A stretch of 64,000 bases of DNA from Moesziomyces globuligerus (Eukaryota > Basidiomycota > Ustilaginomycetes > Ustilaginales > Ustilaginaceae), in contig JARVLF010000010.1 of the NCBI GenBank assembly GCA_030849465.1, positions 620,001-684,000 on the forward strand. Direction: 5' to 3'. Every line of letters begins with the position of its first letter. Position 1 is the first letter of the stretch. Under the pieces are notes generated by a model. That model was not told where the DNA came from. It did not search any database and saw nothing but the letters and a program-made list of their open reading frames with translations. The position numbers and the translations under genes were made by a program. Positions 21,227 through 30,938 of this stretch are shown here, piece after piece.

Positions 21227-23347
21227 ATGCTCTCCACAAGCCCAGATCACGCCCCCGCTGCCTCACCACCTGGAGCGCCTTCTTCCCAGTCCTCCTCAGC
21301 AGGCTCCTGCTACACATCGTCATCCTCGCAAGCCTCGCTTCGAGCGCGCCCAGCACCGTCCGATCCATCGTCCAGTGCAACCAGTCCCGCCAGCGCCTTT
21401 GATCGTTCGTCAGATCTCCACCATACACCTGCGCTTGCCAAGCGACCTTCTGACGGCGCGACCGGTCACATCAACTATTCGTTCAGTGCGCTCTCGGCGC
21501 ATCCGGAGCCACCGTACAATTCCAGACAGTTTGGCTCGGCGTCCTCGAACATCTCTCCGCGCACCGATTCAACGCGCACCGATTCAACAAGTCGAGGAAC
21601 CATGAATCCGCCTTCCGCTCTCACGTACGATACCATCGACTCTCGAGGACATACACGCGCGGGTCCTTCTAGCAGATCGCATTCGGATGCTGCGGCACCA
21701 GCACCACACGACCTGCCATATAGTGAAGGGGGAAGTCCGGACAATACCCGTGGCCCTGCCCCAAAGACTCGACGCACCAGCCCAGGTGGATCCCGCGCGT
21801 CTGGCAACCTTGCGCCTTCCCAGCGCGAGAGGATGGAGGGCTCCCACTCGGGTTACAGTGGTGCTTCGACCGCCTCTGCCGATCCAGAAAGAGGCTCGCA
21901 ATTTGGCGCCGGGCCTGATGCATCCGCACACATGTCTTCCGCTTCCTCGACATTGCATGGAACCTCGTCGGAAGCGAGCCAAGCTTCCGCTCCACGCCAT
22001 GCCGTGAACATCAGCGAGCACTGGTCCGTCGTGGGTCAGGGGCCGAGAGATAGCCCGACAGCAGCAACCAAGTTTTCACCGGCTCCTTCTCCACGCACAC
22101 GCTCCGATGGTCGTAAACATTCGGCAGAACAGCCTATTTCTGGGTTCTCCGACGCGCAGGCTTCGGCTTCCGCATCTTCTCGAGCTTCCGCAACCTCGAC
22201 GTCGGATCGGGGCGAGAACAGGTCGCAGCCTTCCTCCATGCCCAAGATGGACCTTGCCACGTTCCCGCCGCAGGAGCTGCTCAAGATTCTAGCCACTCTG
22301 CTTCAGGAGATCGCGACGGCCAACGATGAATTCCAGCCGGACGGGAGCAAGGACGAGACTTCGCGGAGCCGAAGGTCCGCCCGTAACCGAGATCGTTCGA
22401 CCTCCAACGTGCCCGCAGAAGCGGGCGACTCGGCGGAGAGCTCAGCGATGCGGGACTGCGCGGCTCCTCCAGGATCGCACCTGTCTTTCAGCGACTCGCG
22501 ACGGCCATCGGTGACCACTGCGGCACTGGGCGCGCTCGCGACGCCCTCGAGCACTCTGTGCTTCCACGCACGGAACGTGCCGAGCATTAGCATCGAGTCG
22601 TACTTGCTGCGCATCCTCAAGTACTGTCCGACGACTAACGAGGTGTTCTTGAGCCTGCTCGTCTACTTTGACCGCATGAGCAGGATGGGAAGCGGCGCCA
22701 AGCCCGGCGCGAACGGCGGAGGCGAGGCAGCGGGCGAAGCTGCGGGCTTGCCCCGTGCGCTGGAGCGGGTGACGGGACAATACGACGCCGGTACGGGGTC
22801 TTCCGCTGCTCGTGATGCCGAAGATGCGGGCTCGTCGAAAGCAGAGCACGCTGCCGCACATCCGGGGATCCGCGGGTTCGCTATCGACAGTTATAATGTG
22901 CATCGACTGGTGATCGCCGGAGTGACGGTGGCGAGCAAGTTCTTCAGCGATGTCTTCTACACCAACAGCCGGTACGCCAAGGTGGGAGGCCTGCCGCCGC
23001 ACGAGCTCAATCAGCTTGAGCTGCAATTTTTGCTGCTCAACGATTTCCGACTGACAATTCCGCTGGAAGAGATGCAACGGTACGCGGACCAATTGCTCAT
23101 GTACGGAAGCGGAAGGGCCGAGCTGGCCAAGTTGACCAAGCAGATCGGTCCTGGCGGGGCATCGGAGACAAGACGACCGATCGTCCAAAGCGGCGAGGCA
23201 GCGGAGAGCCGGCTCCCGACGGGCACGGCGGCCGAGCCCGGGCGCGACTCTGCGGCAACTCAAGCAGCTTCTGAGCCTAGATCAGCGAACGAGGCAGGAG
23301 TCGACACGCAGGGAGATGTGCACATGTCGGATGCCAAGGCGGACTGA
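21227..23347 (+). CDS. Pho80-like cyclin with a long disordered N-terminus
   Basis: The first in-frame ATG is 21227, giving 706 residues without introns. About 410 N-terminal residues are Ser/Pro/Ala-rich and disordered, with a small duplication (TDSTRTDSTS near 21560). PKMDLATFPPQELLKILATLLQEI near residue 340 may be a short helix. The cyclin box begins near residue 444 with VPSISIESYLLRILKYCPTTNEVFLSLLVYFDRMS. It resumes near 545 with FAIDSYNVHRLVIAGVTVASKFFSDVFYTNSRYAKVGGLPPHELNQLELQFLLLNDFRLTIP. The NSRYAKVGG and LELQFLLLNDFRL motifs are those of Pho80-type cyclins, which regulate the Pho85 kinase in phosphate signalling. An unusual Gly/Ala-rich insert of about 55 residues sits between the two parts of the box, in the loop after FDRMSRM. 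The partner kinase is not in the window. Confidence 0.87.
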   Translation: MLSTSPDHAPAASPPGAPSSQSSSAGSCYTSSSSQASLRARPAPSDPSSSATSPASAFDRSSDLHHTPALAKRPSDGATGHINYSFSALSAHPEPPYNSRQFGSASSNISPRTDSTRTDSTSRGTMNPPSALTYDTIDSRGHTRAGPSSRSHSDAAAPAPHDLPYSEGGSPDNTRGPAPKTRRTSPGGSRASGNLAPSQRERMEGSHSGYSGASTASADPERGSQFGAGPDASAHMSSASSTLHGTSSEASQASAPRHAVNISEHWSVVGQGPRDSPTAATKFSPAPSPRTRSDGRKHSAEQPISGFSDAQASASASSRASATSTSDRGENRSQPSSMPKMDLATFPPQELLKILATLLQEIATANDEFQPDGSKDETSRSRRSARNRDRSTSNVPAEAGDSAESSAMRDCAAPPGSHLSFSDSRRPSVTTAALGALATPSSTLCFHARNVPSISIESYLLRILKYCPTTNEVFLSLLVYFDRMSRMGSGAKPGANGGGEAAGEAAGLPRALERVTGQYDAGTGSSAARDAEDAGSSKAEHAAAHPGIRGFAIDSYNVHRLVIAGVTVASKFFSDVFYTNSRYAKVGGLPPHELNQLELQFLLLNDFRLTIPLEEMQRYADQLLMYGSGRAELAKLTKQIGPGGASETRRPIVQSGEAAESRLPTGTAAEPGRDSAATQAASEPRSANEAGVDTQGDVHMSDAKAD

Positions 23348-23789
23348 GCGCCCGGCTCTCTCTGACGAGCTTCTTGGGCGGCTTGGAGTTTCACCTGGAG
23401 CGCATTCATGTTGCACGACGAATGCGGTTCAGGCTTGGATGGATGTAGGCATTGCGCCCGAGCGTGGCCGTGGACGATCAGGAGCACCTGCCGATGACCC
23501 AGACGTGTAGCACTACGCACGTGCGCCTCGCTGGCAATTGCAGATGAAGTTGATCCAAGGTATGATGCAGATAGCGTATGACAGCCAGCCTACGTTAGGC
23601 GCACGAGGGGTTGGGGCGGGTTCGGATCGGAGCGACGAAATTCGGAGGCAACCATTGCGCCAAGAGGGGCGATGCACACGGTCGGTCGAACTTAGTGTGG
23701 CAGTGGGGGGACCGGAAGATGCATTCGACAGGAGAGTCTCGTGATTGGTGGAAGGGAGTGCATCGGAACAATGGAGGAAGCGCAGAGCT

Positions 23790-23803
23790 GGGGGGGGGGG
23801 GGG
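23790..23803. repeat. 14-base poly-G tract
   Basis: An uninterrupted run of 14 G in non-coding DNA downstream of the Pho80-like cyclin. Confidence 0.9.
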
Positions 23804-25156
23804 CGGTGTTGCAGCATGACTTGGGACAATGAGCTTGGTGCAGTTTGGTGGCTTCAAACGGCTCACCCGACGCAAATGCGGATGCATGCAGAACAATAGG
23901 CAAATCTGCATTGGCTCCGCCACAGCTTGCGCAGTGCCTCTGAATTTATCCAGCAAGCCGCCTCGCGCGGCTTGGCTAGCAAGTCCATTTGATGCTGCAG
24001 TGTAGAGCAAAGCGCAGCAATGCGTGCGGATTCCAATGAGCATCGTGATATCACGCCTACGAAGAGCAGTCGCCGGTGTCTTTCTGCAGACGCACCGACA
24101 CGATTGCGACCGGGATTCGAGCAGCATGGCGTGCGATAGAAGCGCGCTCTGCAATCCACCGGCAGTTCCGAGGCGCGTGATCCTAGTCTGCGTGCGCCAC
24201 AGCTCATGCCGAAGCCTTTCGGCCCGAGCGATGGTACCAGCGTCGGACGCCGCGACCGGAGAGGCAGTGCACGTCTGCGCGGGTCTGGCTGGCGTATTGA
24301 CTGGCGAGGCATGGTCCGGAAGGGCGAGCGAACTGCCAAAGCAGAACAACGAGAGTGTCATCCGAGGCTGCAAAGTGAACTCATCATGTCTTGTTTTTGG
24401 GGAGGGGCGCCTTGGACCAGAGGCCAGCGAAGTAAGTCAGCTTGCCACTGGCGCAATTTGACGCTGGCGGAATTGAGAATGGCCGTTCACAGGCACTCCA
24501 AAACCTGCCGATCTGCACGACCCTTGTCGCTTCTCCCGGTGGGACGCCGGTGCATGCCTGCACGCGGTGCACGCGGTGCTCGCAGCCGCCGTATCGGCTT
24601 GGGACTGGTGAAAGCACGCGAGCCGCAAGGGCTCTTGGCAAGAGTAGCCCGTCACGCATTTGGCCCTCAGGCCCGCGAGCATTGCAGAATGGCCTCAAAC
24701 TGCGGCTCAGCAAACAGTAGACGGAGCAAAGGAATGTGAATCAAGGGCTTTGTATGCGGACGCCACAGTCACGGATCCATGTAGGATCTCCGGCCTTGGC
24801 TCGCTTCGCATGAAGCGCTGCATGCGAGCCCCGCAATCTCAAGCCACCTGCGCTGTTCCGAGCCCTAGTCAGTGGCAGAGCCGCTCGCCAACGGCGTGTC
24901 CAGCGCAGCGGCGGATTCGAGGGTCGAGCTCAAAATTTCGAAAAAAAGCTTGTCGTGCTCCGGGCGCTTCCAGCGGTCTTCCTGGAAACCAGCAGGATTG
25001 AGCCTCGAAACAACATTGGCCCCCGAGTCTTGGAATGCGCTTCTGAGAGGTGCAGCGAGCAGGCTACACCCAAATCGATGGATCTAGATGGAAGCGTGGC
25101 GGAACGGCTGACACCGAGGAGGAAGAGAACGCCGGGCCGACAGAAATGATTCAACC

Positions 25157-25159
<3 letters not shown>

Positions 25160-25194
<35 letters not shown>
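25160..25194. repeat. 35-base poly-T tract
   Basis: About 35 consecutive T (poly-A on the minus strand) lie 1.04 kb before the Prf1-like ATG. It could be a simple repeat or the tail of a retroposed sequence on the minus strand. Confidence 0.9.
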
Positions 25195-25196
<2 letters not shown>

Positions 25197-25328
25197 TTCC
25201 CTCTAAAGAGTGGGAATTGCAGCGCGGCTTCGGCTTCGGAAGAGCCCGACCCACGAGGTTCTGGTAAATCAACTTTATTGTTCGAAAAGCAGCGCCAAGC
25301 GCGGATGCGGTCGGGTTCCACAGGCGCT

Positions 25329-25337
25329 CCCCTTTGT
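25329..25337 (-). promoter_or_regulatory. PRE-like element (8 of 9) upstream of the Prf1-like gene
   Basis: The plus strand reads CCCCTTTGT, one base off the reversed PRE. It lies 77 bases before the perfect element. Confidence 0.4.
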
Positions 25338-25405
25338 TCTTGAGCGCGACGCGCCCTTGCCGCGCTCACGCTCCCAGACCGAATTTCCAAAGTGACGCTC
25401 GTTAG

Positions 25406-25414
25406 TCCCTTTGT
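25406..25414 (-). promoter_or_regulatory. Pheromone response element in the Prf1-like promoter
   Basis: The plus strand reads TCCCTTTGT, the exact reverse complement of ACAAAGGGA, about 820 bases before the ATG. In U. maydis prf1 is autoregulated through PREs in its own promoter, so this fits the assignment. Confidence 0.65.
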
Positions 25415-25468
25415 CTCTCGCGGCTCCTGACACCTTGGCTCTTCTTGAAAGCATTCAAGCTCCCAGGA

Positions 25469-25513
25469 GCTCTGCATGCTCTGCATGCTCTGCATGCTCT
25501 GCACGCTCTGCGT
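25469..25513. repeat. Five tandem copies of a 9-base unit
   Basis: The unit GCTCTGCAT is repeated five times; the last two copies differ at the end (GCTCTGCAC, GCTCTGCGT). It sits between the PRE and the Prf1-like gene. Confidence 0.85.
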
Positions 25514-26232
25514 CCGTCTGTGCGCCGTTGCCAGCCAGCCACCGCTTAATGTGGACCCCTCCGTCGCCTGCGAGCGCCGGGTTCGGTGTAGAGCGGAACT
25601 GGCGCGCAATGCCGCTGCTCGTTTTTCCGCGCGTGCGCCGTTCCGCCCGGCGCTAGTGGATCGCACACCATCCGCGAGCATTCATGCACAAACGCACATC
25701 CGACCAGCCCCTTGGTCATTGTTTCCAACACAATCACCATCTGGACAACATCTTGAGCTGCTCCGTACTATCTGACTGCCTCCGGCTGCTGAGACGGTTC
25801 AGACATTAACACAATGCGGCACTCCGGAACTCAGCTGTGAGCGCTTGCATTCACTGCGCACTGCGCATCTGAGACCCACCATTGTCTGAACCCACCACTG
25901 CAAGCGCACCACTCCTCCCGCTCATGAAGCGGCTTAATTCCTCTATTCCCTCGGACAAGCGCAAGCTCGTCGACCCAACAAGCTCCAATGCGCGCACCAC
26001 TCTGCACCACGCACCGTTGCTGCAGTGGTCCAGAGATAAGCCTCACAATCCGCTGGCCAACCTGGAATGATACTTATTAGTGTGCAGCCGACATCACCAG
26101 CGACCCCGACATGCTACCTTCGAGCCTACAAGAAAGCGCCTCTCCACCCTTTATAGCCAGGCTCGCAGTCGCTTTGCGCTTTCTGTCAACAAGCCTCGCT
26201 AGCATCACGACGGATCCGCAGCCCTCACCAAA

Positions 26233-28686
26233 ATGCGCTCGGCATCCAAGTCCGTCTCTACGCGCAGGACGCGTTCGCAGGCTCGCGATCCTACGCTCGA
26301 TCCGACCCTCGGACACGCCACCGTGAACCTCTTCGAAGGTTGGACCTCGTCGCACGAAGACCTCCGTGGCGACAAGGCGCTTCATCCCGATCAAGTTGAG
26401 CCGCCATCGCCCGATGAGTTTTCCCCAGATTGCGACGCATCCTGCCATGCTCCCGCGTTCAAGTCGATAGGCTTTCCCGCGCGCCAACCTTCCTCCGCCC
26501 TGCACTCCCTTGCTGCGTGTCAAGATGCTCAAGTCGACCGGAAAGCGATCAAGGTACTTCCACCCTCCAAGCGTCCCGGCGTATCGCACGCCAGAAAGAC
26601 GCCAGCAGACCACATCAAGCGTCCGCGCAACGCCTACATCATCTTTCGATCGCACATCGTCTCGCAAAAGCTCATCCCGAAAGAGGTGGAGAACGACCAT
26701 CGCAATATCAGCCGCATCATCGCCCACATGTGGAAGAGTCTCGCTGCCGAAGAGCGTGCTCACTACGAGAAGATTGCTCACGACGAGAAGGAGAGGCACA
26801 AGCAACTCTTCCCCAACTATCGCTACCAGCCTACCGTCCGTCGTACCAACGTCAACAAGCGCAACGTCAAAAAGCTCGAGAACGGCGACGAAGAGTGTCA
26901 GGAGATTGCAGACATCATTCTCAAAGCTCAGGGTAAGGGCGGCGTCGTCGTCGATCCAGAGCCACGCAAGCCCGCCAAACGGCCACGCGAAGCGACACGT
27001 CCTCAAGCCCAAAAGAAGAAAGCCGCGACACCAGCCAAAACCCCATCGCGCAAACGCGTCAAGCCCACCAAGACGGCTGCCGCGACCAAGCCTGAGCCAA
27101 GCGCTTCCGAGCAGACGCTCAAGACCGTCTTTCTGTACCACTCATCCTCACCATCGCCATCCGTTGCGTCGAGCCCGGATGCCGGTCTCGGTCCTGTCGC
27201 TCTAGCCTCATCGGAGCCGTTCCAACTCCCGCCAAGCACACATCCTATCACCGCACACGGAATCGCGGCCGACGGTGTGAACGGCACCATGTTTGGCCGT
27301 AGGGCCTCCTCCGTCCCGCTCGACCCTTTCTACACATTCTCTGCCCCGCTCTCACTCGAATTGTCCGAACAAGATTGCTACCAGGCGCAGGTCCGACCTC
27401 ACTCCTTCGGCCACGCTGCCGAGCGCGTTGCCCTGCAGCCAGTGGAAGCAGATCTAGACGCCGCACATCATCGCGTCGTCAGGGACGATGGTCGGGACAT
27501 GCCCGCTCCTAGCTGGAAGACAAGGCGCCAGCAGCCCGCTCCCATTCCAAACACCTGGCAAAACTGCTCGTTTGACGAACCCTCCCTGCCCTCGCCGCGT
27601 TCGATCGATCTTTGCTCCACAGCGGCTAGGCAGAGCACGGGCCGACCGAAGACAGCCATGCCATCCACACCGAGCTCTGCCTCCTTCCGCGGCTTCTTCC
27701 ATCCCTGGGCCTTCGACAACAGCAACGAATCGATGCTCATCTCGCCGATGACTGCCTCCTTCCAGGACTCGAGGAGGCGCAGCTCTCTCGCACGTCACGG
27801 CTCTTTCCATGGACGTCGATATGGTCCGTTCGGCATCGAACCGCATGGAAGCTACTGTGGCTCCATCGAGGCATCTCACACCGCACGCAACGAGGCACAT
27901 CCGTCCGACCTCGACTTCTTTGAAGATGCTGCACAGGCTGCATCACTCAGCCTCCGAGAGCAGGGATTGCTCAGCGCGTCCGACGAGGCGGCGCAATTTG
28001 CGTTCGACCCCGCGCTCGAGGGCGAAGGGTGTGAGCCAACGTTGGGCCCGGCCACGTCCAGTCCGCGCCCTTCGTTCTCAGATAGCACGTTGGCAGCTGC
28101 TGCGCGCGACTGGACCAGCATCAAGGATCGTCAAAACAAGGGCGCGAACCAGGCTGCAACACAGTCTCACGACGCTTGCGCCCGACCGTCCCAGGCAGAC
28201 GCTGCCGTCTTGCGAGAATCGCCCTCCGAGTCGACGCGAGTGGATGACGACAGGCCAGAAGACACAAGTATGCTGACACTGGAACAGTCTGTGGAGCGAG
28301 CCGTGCTGCTCGCCCTGGGCAAGCACTTTGGCCAAGACGCCGAGCTCAACGAGCGCAGCTCCAAGATCGTTCAGCAGATCCTGTCGTCCTTCAACCCCGA
28401 GTCGCAAGCATCGCAAGCGGGCTCCGTCGAGCAGGCTCTCGTCGAACGTCCGAACGGCGCACGCGCAAAGCCCACCGTCGAAATCAGTCGTAGGTCGTCT
28501 CTGCGCGGCTCCTGTGTCCCAGCAGCCTCCTTTCAGCCTGCCCAGTGTCCGAACGGCAACAAGGCGACCGAGGCCCGCCGAGTTTCGAAGGCACTTCCAT
28601 CTCCCCTGCATCTCGCACGCTCCAACCATCAACTTGCTTCTGACCCTTACACACATCCCTACCCTACATCCCAGCACTGCATCTAA
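26233..28686 (+). CDS. prf1: HMG-box transcription factor, probable pheromone response factor Prf1
   Basis: The intronless 817-residue protein starts at ATG 26233. One HMG box of the mating-type (MATA) class lies at about residues 125-200: HIKRPRNAYIIFRSHIV, NISRIIAHMWKSL, ERAHYEKIAHDEKERHKQLFPNYRY. A basic region with KRPR and RKRVK follows at 240-285 and may be the nuclear signal. The rest is Ser/Pro-rich. PKA-type sites are visible at GRRASS (about 355), SRRRSS (about 513) and SRRSS (about 751), and several SP/TP sites could serve a MAP kinase. U. maydis Prf1 is of nearly the same length, has one HMG box and is controlled by PKA and MAPK; it activates the a and b mating-type genes through ACAAAGGGA. 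One perfect such site lies in this promoter. Another HMG protein such as Rop1 is the alternative. Confidence 0.75.
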   Translation: MRSASKSVSTRRTRSQARDPTLDPTLGHATVNLFEGWTSSHEDLRGDKALHPDQVEPPSPDEFSPDCDASCHAPAFKSIGFPARQPSSALHSLAACQDAQVDRKAIKVLPPSKRPGVSHARKTPADHIKRPRNAYIIFRSHIVSQKLIPKEVENDHRNISRIIAHMWKSLAAEERAHYEKIAHDEKERHKQLFPNYRYQPTVRRTNVNKRNVKKLENGDEECQEIADIILKAQGKGGVVVDPEPRKPAKRPREATRPQAQKKKAATPAKTPSRKRVKPTKTAAATKPEPSASEQTLKTVFLYHSSSPSPSVASSPDAGLGPVALASSEPFQLPPSTHPITAHGIAADGVNGTMFGRRASSVPLDPFYTFSAPLSLELSEQDCYQAQVRPHSFGHAAERVALQPVEADLDAAHHRVVRDDGRDMPAPSWKTRRQQPAPIPNTWQNCSFDEPSLPSPRSIDLCSTAARQSTGRPKTAMPSTPSSASFRGFFHPWAFDNSNESMLISPMTASFQDSRRRSSLARHGSFHGRRYGPFGIEPHGSYCGSIEASHTARNEAHPSDLDFFEDAAQAASLSLREQGLLSASDEAAQFAFDPALEGEGCEPTLGPATSSPRPSFSDSTLAAAARDWTSIKDRQNKGANQAATQSHDACARPSQADAAVLRESPSESTRVDDDRPEDTSMLTLEQSVERAVLLALGKHFGQDAELNERSSKIVQQILSSFNPESQASQAGSVEQALVERPNGARAKPTVEISRRSSLRGSCVPAASFQPAQCPNGNKATEARRVSKALPSPLHLARSNHQLASDPYTHPYPTSQHCI

Positions 28687-29286
28687 GCTTAGCGTGCATC
28701 GCATGCATCATGTATCTAGAATTTGTCATCGTGCCGTCCTATAATCCTACCTGGTTGCTACTTGCATAGTTTGCGCTGCTTTTCGGACACGGGCTTGATT
28801 CACCTCTGATGTTGCGCCAGTTGCTGACAGACAGAGATCCTTGGGGTCGGATGCCTGGGCAAATTTGTCTTCTACATGTGAGATCCCCAGAAATGTCGGT
28901 CCGCGCTGGAAATTAGATCCGAAATCATCTTCAAGTTGTTAGACCGAAAGGGTTCCAGTAGGGCTGGGATGGATCACGTGCAGGTGAGATCAAAACTGTA
29001 TTTTCTCAGATCTTGGCGGCGTGACGCTTTAGGTCCATCCCCTAGGAAGGCCTAGCCTGCCAGGCTGGAGAGCGGTCGAATCGATCCTGAGCGAGACAGC
29101 TCAGCTGGCGATATCTCACAGAGAGAGTTGGCGGCCCGCTCGTGCAGACCCAGTGAAGCGGCGTGCAAGCGACCCAGCCCCACGCAGGTCTTCGAGCAGG
29201 ACCAGCGCCTCGAGTCCAAGTGCTTCTCTCTTCGCGATCATCCTTGATACCGACATCCATCAAGATCCCATAGCACATTCTTCAAG
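28687..29286. other. Intergenic region between the Prf1-like gene and RPS4
   Basis: This 600-base region holds the terminator side of the HMG gene and the promoter and leader of RPS4. The RPS4 non-coding leader ends at the A of the split start codon. No other gene is seen. Confidence 0.65.
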
Positions 29287-30938
29287 AGTAAGTATCCACC
29301 CAAGGCGCATCATCAGCAATCACAGCGCGGCATCACAGTCGACCCTACAACGGCACAGCAGCACCATGACCCCACGCATATCAGCATCTACCAGCAGATA
29401 AATTCGCCAACCACGATACATCACGCCAATCACGATATACTACATCACGCATGCACATCTGCTCCATGCAAGAGGATCGTCACCAATCGACAGCTCCGAC
29501 TTGCCACGAAGACCTTACTTGTGATGCCGCTGCTGTATTCAGATGACCACGACATTGCAACCACCAAAGCCAGCACCCTCTGCGATCGAAACATGAAACT
29601 TACCACTTTGATCATCCGCTGCACCGACACTCTCGACGCACACCTTCGTTTCGCTATCCACAGTGGTTCGAGGACCTAAGCACCACCTTAAGCGCCTGAA
29701 CGCCCCCTCCTCGTGGATGCTGGACAAGCTGTCCGGCACCTACGCCCCCCGTCCCTCCAACGGTCCCCACAAGCTGCGTGAGGCCCTCCCTCTGGTCGTA
29801 AGTATCCCAGCATATCAACGTGCCACAGCATTCTCGATTGTCGTTGCTGTTACCAGCGTCACCGACGACAAGCTGCAACCAACAGATGGAGCCCATTGCA
29901 GCAGATTAGAGCGCAGGACGAAGGCACAGGAAGGAGGAAGCATGGTTGGCAAGGCAGTCGCATTGGCCTAACCGTCAAGCTCTGGGAATGCATGGATCAG
30001 TGACGGACATTCACGTGCTGGCAAGAGAGCTGCATTGTCGCAGCGCAGAGCAACAGCCGCAGCAGGCACGGCATGGCTGGGTTTCGCACAGCACGGCACA
30101 GGACATGTAGACCCGGAGGGAGTCACGATGCATCTACATGACCACGCCGGTTGCGTCGAAAGAACCGGCAATGATGGCAACGACAACAAGCTTGTTGTGG
30201 TGCTGTTCGGCAGCGTCTGGCGACTATCCCACTTGCGTCGAACGCTCACTGACTTTTCCGCCACTTTTGCATCTCCAGATCCTTCTCCGCAACCGCTTGA
30301 AGTACGCCCTCACCGGCCGCGAGGTTAACGCTATCACCGCCCAGCGCCTCATCAAGGTCGACGGCAAGGTTCGCACCGACCCCACCTACCCCACTGGTTT
30401 CCAGGATGTTGTCTCGATCGAGAAGTCGGGCGAGCACTTCCGCATCCTCTACGATGCCAAGGGTCGTTTCATCGTTCACCGCATCACCGCCGAGGAGGCC
30501 ACCTACAAGCTCCTCAAGGTGAAGAAGGTGCAGCTCGGCGCTCGTGGTGTTCCCCACGTCGTCACCCACGACGGCCGCACCATCCGATACCCCGACCCGG
30601 CCATCAAGGTCAACGACACTGTTCGCTTCGACATTGAGTCGCAGAAGATCCTCGACTTTGTCACCTTCGACACTGGTGCCACCGTCATGGTCACCGGTGG
30701 TCGTAACCAGGGCCGTGCCGGTGTCATCACCGGTAAGGAGCGTCACCTTGGTGGCTTCGACATTGTCCACATCCGTGACGTGCTCGGCCGTGACTTCTCC
30801 ACCCGTCTCTCCAACGTCTTCGTCATTGGCACCGACGGCAAGCCCATGATCTCGATGCCCCGTGGTGGTGGTGTCAAGCTCACCATCACTGAGGAGCGTG
30901 ACCAGCGTCGCCGACAGAAGGAGGCCCGTGGCCAGTAA
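29287..30938 (+). CDS. RPS4: 40S ribosomal protein eS4, start codon split by an intron
   Basis: Exons are the A at 29287, then 29664-29797, then 30279-30938. Intron 1 (29288-29663, GTAAGT...CAG) falls between A and TG of the initiator ATG; intron 2 (29798-30278) also runs GTAAGT...CAG. The spliced protein is 264 residues, the usual eS4 length, starting [25 protein letters not shown]. The family's KLREALPLV joins across intron 2 to [16 protein letters not shown]. The S4 RNA-binding part, the central eS4 domain and the C-terminal KOW segment ([15 protein letters not shown]) are all present. No in-frame ATG exists in exon 2 before codon 2, so the split ATG is the only way to the conserved N-terminus. 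Introns of 376 and 481 bases are long for this genome, as often seen in ribosomal protein genes. Confidence 0.95.

Larger units (their letters stand above)
23348..26232. other. 2.9-kb intergenic region and promoter of the Prf1-like gene
   Basis: This region holds a 14-G tract, a 35-T tract, a five-copy 9-base repeat, one perfect and one near-perfect PRE. A long promoter fits the known complexity of the prf1 promoter in U. maydis. No coding frame is convincing. Confidence 0.65.

Noticed and set aside
26077..27141. 354-codon minus-strand frame
   Set aside because: It overlaps the HMG-box coding region in antisense and has no domain.
30160..30255. Possible C/D-box snoRNA in RPS4 intron 2 (ATGATGG ... 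CTGA)
   Set aside because: Box C has a mismatch, there is no terminal stem, and no guide match could be tested.
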